64,000 nucleotides of DNA from contig OW121741.1 in the NCBI GenBank assembly GCA_933228675.1, positions 54,851,186 to 54,915,185 of the forward strand, read 5' to 3'. The notes beneath the pieces are model-generated. The model did no database searches. It was given only the letters and a program-made list of their open reading frames with translations, and was not told the origin of the DNA. Both the position numbers and the translations under genes were made by a program. Of the stretch, positions 56,942 through 64,000 are shown in pieces. The first letter of the stretch is position 1. Every line of letters begins with the position of its first letter. This DNA comes from Stomorhina lunata. Lineage: Eukaryota > Arthropoda > Insecta > Diptera > Rhiniidae.

Positions 56942-59160
56942 ATTATTTTTGGGATATTAAGAAAATTTCCCATTTCTTTTGGGAAATTTTAAAAATTTCC
57001 CATTATTTTTGGAAATTTTGAAAATATAAAATTATTTTGGGAATTTTTTTAAACATCCCATTATTTTGGGAAATTTTGAAAAATTCCCATTTATTTTGGC
57101 TTATTTGGAAAATTTTCTGTTTCTTTTGGGAAATATTAAAAATTTCCCATTATTTATTTTTTTTTTAATTTCCAATTATTTTGGGAAATTTTGAAAAATT
57201 CCCATTTATTTTGGCTTATTTGGAAAATTTTCTGTTTCTTTTGGGAAATATTAAAAATTTCCCATTATTTTGGGAAATTTTGAAAATATCCCATTATTTT
57301 GGGAAATTTTGAAAATTTTCCATTAGTTTTGGAAATTTTGAAAATTTTCCATTATATTTGGAAATTTTGAAAGTATCCAATTATTTTGGGAAATTTTTAA
57401 AATTTTCATTATTATTCTGGGAAATTTTGAAAATTTCCCATTAATTTGGGAAATTTCGAAAATATCCACTTATAATGGGATATTTTAAAAAAAATTCCAT
57501 TATTTCGGAAATTTTTAAAATTTCCCATTATTTTGGAAATTTTTAAAATTTCCCATTATTTTAGGAAATTTTGAGAATTTCCCATTATTTTGGGAAATTT
57601 TGAAAGTTTTCCATTATTTTCCGAAATTTTGGAAAATTTCCCATTAGTTTCGGAAATTTTGAAAATTTCCTATTACTTTTGGCTAATTCTGAAAATTTCT
57701 CATCATTTTGGGAAATTTTGAAAATATTCTATTATTTTTGGGATATTAAGAAAATTTCCCATTTCTTTTGGGAAATTTTAAAAATTTCCCATTATTTTTG
57801 GAAATTTTGAAAATATCCAATTATTTTGGGAATTTTTTTAAACATCCCATTATTTTGGGAAATTTTGAAAAATTCCCATTTATTTTGGCTTATTTGGAAA
57901 ATTTTCTGTTTCTTTTGGGAAATATTAAAAATTTCCCATTATTTATTTTTTTTAAATTTCCAATTATTTTGGGAAATTTTGAAAAATTCCCATTTATTTT
58001 GGCTTATTTGGAAAATTTTCTGTTTCTTTTGGGAAATATTAAAAATTTCCCATTATTTTGGGAAATTTTGAAAATATCCCATTATTTTGGGAAATTTTGA
58101 AAATTTTCCATTATTTTTGGAAATTTTGAAAATTTCCCATTATATTTGGAAATTTGAAAGTATCCAATTATTTTGGGAAATTTTTAAAATTTCCATTATT
58201 ATTCTGGGAAATTTTGAAAATTTCCCATTAATTTGGGAAATTTCGAAAATATCCACTTATAATGGGATATTTTAAAAAAAATTCCCATTATTTTGGAAAT
58301 TTTTAAAATTTCCCATTATTTTGGAAATTTTTAAAATTTCCCATTATTTTAGGAAATTTTGAGAATTTCCCATTATTTTGGGAAATTTTGAAAGTTTTCC
58401 ATTATTTTCCAAAATTTTGGAAAATTTTCCATTATTTTCGGAAAATTTGAAAATTTCCTATTTCTTTTGGCTAAATTTCAAAATTTCCCATCATTTTGGG
58501 AAATTTTGAAAATATTCTATTATTTTTGGGATATGAAAAAAATTTCCCATTTCTTTTGGGAAGTTTTAAAAATTTCCCATTATTTTTGGAAATTTTGAAA
58601 ATATCCAATTATTTTGGGAAATTTTTAAAATTTCCCATTATGTTGGGAAATTTTGAAAATTTCCTTTTACTTTGGGAAAATTTTCCATTATTTTGGGAAA
58701 TTTTTAAAATTTTCGCGTTATTTTGGACAATTTTGAAAATATCCAATTATTTTAGGAAATTTTGTAAAACTCCCAATTAATTTTGGCTTATTTTGAAAAT
58801 TTCCTGTTTCTTTTGGGAAATATTGAAAATTTCCCATTTTTTTCGGAAATTTTGAAAATATTCTATTATTTTGGGAAATTTTGAAAATTTCCCGTCATTA
58901 TGGAAAATTTTGAAAATTTCTTATTTCTTTTGGGAAATTTTGAAAATTTCCCATTATTTTTAGAAATTTTGAAAGTATCCAATTATTTTGGGAAATTTTA
59001 AAAAATTTCCTTTATTTTGGGAAATTTTTAAAACTTTCCTTTATTTTGGGAAATTTTGAAAAATTCCAATTTTTTTTTGGTAATTTTGAAAATTTCCCAT
59101 CATTTTGAAAAATTTTTAAAATATTCTATTACTTTTGGGATATTTAGAAAATTTCCCATC
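56942..59160 (+). repeat. Type 2 satellite array right of BEL, with ~788-bp higher-order repeat
   Basis: The variant series beginning GGGATATTAAGAAAATTTCC at 56950 recurs at 57740 and, diverged, at 58528 (GGGATATGAAAAAAATTTCC). Each block is about 27 units of 29 bp. The second block holds an internal 120-bp duplication around TTATTTTGGCTTATTTGG, as does the first. Confidence 0.9.
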
Positions 59161-60126
59161 TTAAATATCCCAAAAATAGTAGAACATTTTCAAAATTTCC
59201 CAAAATGATGGGAAATTTTCAAAATTTCCCAAAATAATAGGATATTTTCAAAATTTACCAAAATAATGGGAATTTTTCAAAATTTCCCAAAATAATGGGA
59301 AATTTTCAAAACTTCCCAAAAGAATTGGATATTTTCAAAATTTCACAAAACAATGGGAAATTTTCAAAATTTCCCAAAATAATGGAAAAATTTCCCAAAG
59401 TAAAAGGAAATTTTCAAAATTTCCCAAAATAATGGGAAATTTTCAAAACTTCCCAAAAGAATTGGATATTTTTAAAATTTCACAAAACAATGGGAAATTT
59501 TCAAAATTTCCCAAAGTAATGGGAAATTTTCAAAATTTCCCAAAATAAAGGGAAATTTTCAAAATTTCCCAAAATAAAGGGACATTTTCAAAATTTTCCC
59601 TTTATTTTGGAAAATTTTCAAAATTTCCCAAAATAAAGGGACAGTTTCAAAATAAAGGGACATTTTCAAAATTTTCCAAAAGAAATGGGAAAGTTTTCTA
59701 TAAAGAATACTTTTGTATAAAAGTTTTACCAAAATAATGGGAATTTTTCAAAATTTCCCAAAATAATGGGAAATTTTCAAAACTTCCCAAAAGAATTGGA
59801 TATTTTCAAAATTTCACAAAACAATGGGAAATTTTCAAAATTTCCCAAAATAATGGAAAAATTTCCCAAAGTAAAAGGAAATTTTCAAAATTTCCCAAAA
59901 TAATGGGAAATTTTCAAAACTTCCCAAAAGAATTGGATATTTTTAAAATTTCACAAAACAATGGGAAATTTTCAAAATTTCCCAAAGTAATGGGAAATTT
60001 TCAAAATTTCCCAAAATAAAGGGACATTTTCAAAATTTTCCCTTTATTTTGGAAAATTTTCAAAATTTCCCAAAATAAAGGGACAGTTTCAAAATAAAGG
60101 GACATTTTCAAAATTTTCCAAAAGAA
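59161..60126 (-). repeat. Inverted type 2 array with ~470-bp tandem duplication
   Basis: Orientation flips at about 59155-59170 (the linker becomes AAAATAAT). The segment 59256-59725 is repeated from 59726 to about 60165. The second copy lacks one 29-bp unit present at 59541-59580. Each copy ends in a stub of inverted type 3 (AAAGTTTTCTATAAAGAATA at 59690 and 60131). Confidence 0.85.
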
Positions 60127-60436
60127 ATGGGAAAGTTTTCTATAAAGAATACTTTTGTATAAAAGTTTTCCTATAGAGAATACTTTTGTATAATAGTTTT
60201 ACTATAGAAAATACTTAAGTATAACAGTTTTCCTATAGATAATACTTTTGTATGACATTTTTTCACTTTTCTATACAGAATGCTTTCGTATAATAGTTTT
60301 CCTATAGAGAATACTTTTTTATAACCATTTTCTTATAGAGAATATCGGTTTTTCTATAGAAAAAATTTTCGTATGACAGCTTTTCTATATAGAATACTTT
60401 TGGATAACATTTTTATATAGGGGATACTGTTTGAAA
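60127..60436 (-). repeat. Inverted type 3 minisatellite, split by the hAT-like element
   Basis: CTATAG-type units in reverse orientation up to GATACTGTTTGAAA. The remainder, GTTTGAAAGCAGTTTTTC and so on, continues at 62573-62620. An uninterrupted copy in the other orientation lies at 29640-29670. Confidence 0.85.
60429..60436. repeat. hAT target site duplication, left
   Basis: GTTTGAAA, repeated at 62573-62580. Eight base pairs is the hallmark of hAT insertions. Confidence 0.85.
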
Positions 60437-60732
60437 TAGGGTTGCCAGACACGAACCCGGAAAAACCTGGACATAAGGTAAAAAAAAGCTTGACAGCCCA
60501 AAAATTAGCTGGACATTAATAAATTTTGCAAATTGTAAGTACCAAATGAAAGTAGATAAGAGGCATGCCCGAACAAATCAAAATGAGGTTAAAATTACAA
60601 TAACTGAAAAGTAATAAATCTGCGGGTGCCGACAGAGCTTTTTAAGGCAGGAGGAGCAGAGCAGAGCTTTTTTTTGATAATCATTTATGTCCCAGCTTAT
60701 AAAAACCATGTAGTTAGAAGAACGTATGCCGG

Positions 60733-61030
60733 AACCGCCGTGGTATAGCAGGTTAGTCATCCGCCTAGCATACCAGAGGTCCCAAGTTCAATCCCTGTCA
60801 GGCCCACTTGAAAAAAATTAATTTTCAAAAAAGCGGCGGTTCACCTCATAACTCAGCTAGCCACTGGTTATTGAGTATTAGGCTATGAAAAACTTCTCTA
60901 ACTAATGCATTTGCCGTTCGGAGCCGGCGTTAAAACGTAGGTCCCTTTCAATGAGTCTAAAAATAGAATCGGATGCAGCTCATTGTCTGAGAGAAGTACC
61001 CCTTGTTCCAATTGGAATGTTGTCGGGGAA
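60733..61030 (+). mobile_element. tRNA-Val-derived SINE-like sequence
   Basis: The head CCGTGGTATAGCAGG, CATCCGCCTAGCATACC and AAGTTCAATCCC resembles tRNA-Val, with a pol III A box (TGGTATAGCAGG, 60741-60752) and B box (AGTTCAATCCC, 60785-60795). It is not a functional tRNA: the acceptor and T stems do not pair properly. The body (CATTTGCCGTTCGGAGCCGG and AAACGTAGGTCCCT) is of a kind I recall from other flies' SINEs. The end runs into the TA tract. Confidence 0.6.
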
Positions 61031-62290
<1,260 letters not shown>

Positions 62291-62580
62291 GTAAATATAG
62301 GCCATTTAAGTGAAGTAAATACAATGGGAAAATTTGATAGAGGGTAATTTTATTACAAAATTAACTTGATCAAGTAATCAACGCATAAATCGCTTAGTAA
62401 AAAAGACAAAAATACACTTTTGCGTTCATTATCATAAAGATAGTTTTTTTTTTAAATATAAAAAATTTAATTCTTTACCTTTTAGCTGGACAAATTTAAT
62501 TTTAGCTTGACACTGGACAAGCACTAAAAAAGCTGGACAATCCAGTCGAATCCAGCCTGACTGGCAACCCTAGTTTGAAA

Positions 62581-62680
62581 GCAGTTTTTCTATAGAGAAT
62601 ATAATTTTTTGAGATTGTTTAAAAAAAATTAAATTTTAAAATAAAAGACAAAATTGCCTGATATAATATTAAAATAAAAA
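62581..62680 (-). repeat. Right remainder of inverted type 3 and AT-rich flank
   Basis: TTTTTCTATAGAGAATATAATTTTTTGAGA matches the reverse complement of the type 3 start; similarity ends near 62620. The rest is A/T-rich without features. Confidence 0.65.
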
Positions 62681-62742
62681 TAACCGACAAAAAGTGTGCA
62701 AAAAAATATGAAACAAACATACTTGTTATAAATTAAGCGATA
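62681..62742 (-). repeat. Inverted copy of 5802-5866
   Basis: GTGTGCAAAAAAATATGAAA and the following CAAACATACTTGTTATAAAT match the reverse complement of the segment just left of the mini-me-like element at 5.87 kb, with two or three changes. No coding sense. Confidence 0.75.
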
Positions 62743-62880
62743 TAATAAACGGCAATCATAACCGACAGAATTTGTGCGATTTAATAAACGACAGAAATAA
62801 CCGGCAGAGTTTGTGCGATATAATAAACGGCAATCATAACCGGCAGAATTTGTACGATATAATAAACGACAGAATTTTTT
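62737..62880. repeat. 39-bp tandem repeat, about 3.7 units
   Basis: Unit starts GCGATATAATAAACGGCAAT at 62737, 62776, 62815 and (partial) 62854, with alternating AACGGCAATCAT and AACGACAGAAAT variants. Since 39 is a multiple of 3, the minus strand stays open and gives a 13-residue repeat (CRLLYRTNSAGYD). I see no start context or homology to support a gene. Confidence 0.85.
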
Positions 62881-63127
62881 AAACGCACAACTGTTCGTAC
62901 GTAAAATAATCGAGCTCTGTGTCTTTGGTTTCAAATCGAGTAAAACTCGTTCGTTTATACTGTTTTTTTATATCAGAATATTCCTCAGAAAAAATCCTAC
63001 AATTCGGTGTAATTGTCATAAAAAATCATTAACTATTATATCTTGAAATTAAGGAAATATTCTTTGTAAAATTTGTTTACATAAATCTAAAACAACTAAT
63101 TTTTACAAACATCAAAACCAAAGCAAA
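62881..63127. other. AT-rich stretch without recognised feature
   Basis: Contains a CGAGCTCTGTGTC segment and TCAAATCGAGTAAAACTCG (a small palindrome near 62935). Otherwise nothing supported. Confidence 0.4.
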
Positions 63128-63344
63128 ATCACAAAAATATTTATAAACGAAAATCTTACAACAAACAACTTTAAGATACTCCAAGCTGCAATTGATCTTC
63201 GTAAAAAGAAGTGTATTTTTTCGGCTTTCTCGTTGCGTGGCCTCATTCATATTAAGCTGTCTGCAAAAGATGAACCTGTTCGTATTGATGATATTTTGGA
63301 ACTAAATAAGTTTTTTTTCTGATCAAGATGAAGCTGCTCATTAA
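63128..63344 (+). pseudogene. ORF1 C-terminal remnant of a second CR1-like element
   Basis: Plus strand: ITKIFINENLTTNNFKILQA, AIDLRKKKCIFSAFSL, HIKLSAKDEPVRIDDI, LELNKF. The INENLT...LLxxA pattern followed by a basic KKK and a short beta region is the FP/L1-ORF1-like C-terminal domain, as in the ORF1 at 15.2 kb but from a different family. The frame ends at TGA 63320-63322 after a run of eight T. With seven T it would read FFSDQDEAAH and stop at 63342-63344. The upstream part of ORF1 is absent, so the element is 5' truncated or decayed. Confidence 0.65.
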
Positions 63345-63355
63345 AACATATTACT

Positions 63356-63469
63356 CTTTACATCAATGTTGGGCAAAGACTCTCTGATTTTAAATTTTGC
63401 TAACCCTAGGGGTAGGAAAATACAAAATAAGAGAGAATCAGAGAGACTTTGACCAACATTGCTTTACAT
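63356..63469. mobile_element. hAT-type MITE, 98 bp, with 8-bp target duplications
   Basis: Element 63364-63461: left end CAATGTTGGGCAAAGACTCT, right end (reverse complement) CAATGTTGGTCAAAGTCTCT, 26-bp TIRs with two mismatches. CTTTACAT flanks both sides (63356-63363 and 63462-63469). It lies between ORF1 and ORF2 of the CR1-like element. Confidence 0.85.
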
Positions 63470-63638
63470 ATTATAATTACATTTAAATATCTTATTATTA
63501 TTATTACTGTAATGCTCTATAACATTCTTTTTGATGTTTACTTACTTGTATTGAAAACATACCCTATACATGAAACAATGAAACTCTCAAAACTAATTAA
63601 TTTACCCAACTTTTTGCATTGCCTCTTAACATTTACAT

Positions 63639-64000
63639 ATGTTCACAAAAAATGATACAGGGTCTAGTTCCACTGACGGTACCAGAAGTTTAATTCGTAT
63701 CATTCCAAAGCAACGTAATGGTCTAAATATATGTCACTTGAACGCACAAAGCTTATCAAACAAAATGGATGAATTTAAATATCTGTTTGAGAATTCAAAT
63801 ATAGATATAATCTGCGTTACAGAAACTTGTTTTAATACGCTTGTACCTGAATGTATTTTTATCATAAATGGCTTTAAACTTATACGTAACGACATAATAT
63901 CGTTTGGTGGTGGGGTCGCCATATATGTCAAACAAAACATATGCTGCAAGCTTGTTTGTAAATCTTCATCTAATGAGACTATTGAGCATGTTTTTATTGA
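63639..64000 (+). CDS. ORF2 start of a second CR1-like element: endonuclease (runs off the window)
   Basis: ATG at 63639 (MFTKNDTGSSSTDGTR), open to the window end. Reads RNGLNICHLNAQSLSNKMDE (Asn site), IDIICVTETCF (catalytic Glu), IFIINGFKLIRND, GGGVAIYVKQN and NETIEHVFIE. This is the N-terminal third of an endonuclease/exonuclease/phosphatase domain as in CR1-like ORF2, for nicking target DNA. No stop in 120 codons, so better preserved than the copy at 15 kb. The rest lies outside the window. Confidence 0.75.
   Translation, partial: MFTKNDTGSSSTDGTRSLIRIIPKQRNGLNICHLNAQSLSNKMDEFKYLFENSNIDIICVTETCFNTLVPECIFIINGFKLIRNDIISFGGGVAIYVKQNICCKLVCKSSSNETIEHVFI

Noticed and set aside
60741..60805. 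A functional tRNA-Val gene
   Set aside because: A and B boxes and an anticodon-like region are present, but acceptor and T stems do not pair and the sequence continues into a SINE body.

Overview
The window is a transposon graveyard and satellite domain from an AT-rich insect genome, most likely a higher fly (Diptera, Schizophora). The evidence is the set of repeats: mini-me/INE-1-like elements with (GTCY)n tracts and a 5' hairpin, LOA-like and CR1-like non-LTR retrotransposons, a BEL/Pao LTR retrotransposon, hAT-like and PIF/Harbinger-like elements, and a tRNA-Val-derived SINE. I see no convincing single-copy host gene. The species call is inference.

Layout. 1-6.6 kb: three mini-me-like elements (one on the minus strand, two on plus) with small MITE-like insertions. 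6.6-16.1 kb: a minus-strand CR1-like element, broken by a plus-strand LOA-like element (6770-12318, target duplication ACCGATTAATTA) that landed in its 3' UTR. 16.1-50.4 kb: a hierarchical satellite domain. Its base is a 31-bp unit (type 1) made of an 11-base arm, one central C, the exact reverse complement of the arm, and an 8-nt linker. Seven arrays of this unit alternate with a 29-bp unit of the same design (type 2) and a ~31-bp CTATAG-rich unit (type 3). They are organised in ~2.6-3.1-kb higher-order repeats, which lie inside a ~15.1-kb block that also carries a piece of the CR1-like element. 50.4-56.9 kb: a young BEL/Pao element inserted in the type 2 array; its two 558-bp LTRs differ at 3 sites. 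56.9-60.4 kb: more type 2 and type 3 repeats, with orientation reversals. 60.4-62.6 kb: a 2.1-kb hAT-like element carrying a SINE, a (TA)n tract and a dead RT. 62.6-64 kb: a 39-bp tandem repeat and the start of another CR1-like element with a 98-bp hAT-type MITE between its ORFs.

How the parts relate. The order of events can be read from the nesting: mini-me-like element, then CR1-like insertion, then LOA-like insertion; satellite growth within the mini-me-like (Helentron-type) context; duplication of the 15-kb block; then BEL and hAT insertion into the finished arrays. For both late insertions a paralogous empty site exists in the window and confirms the target duplication. All retrotransposon coding regions are damaged. 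The BEL polyprotein is the best preserved, with PHD finger, Gag, protease, RT, RNase H and integrase core in one frame, but it has lost most of the C-terminal part of the integrase.

The most unusual item is the palindromic satellite system. Two unit types share one architecture (palindromic core plus 8-nt T-rich linker). Their A/T tracts are nearly in phase with the helix, and they sit in the same relative position within repeated Helentron-like modules. These modules also carry a first-exon-like ATG/GTAAGT segment and an AATAAA-poly(A) segment. Functions for these are not shown by the sequence.
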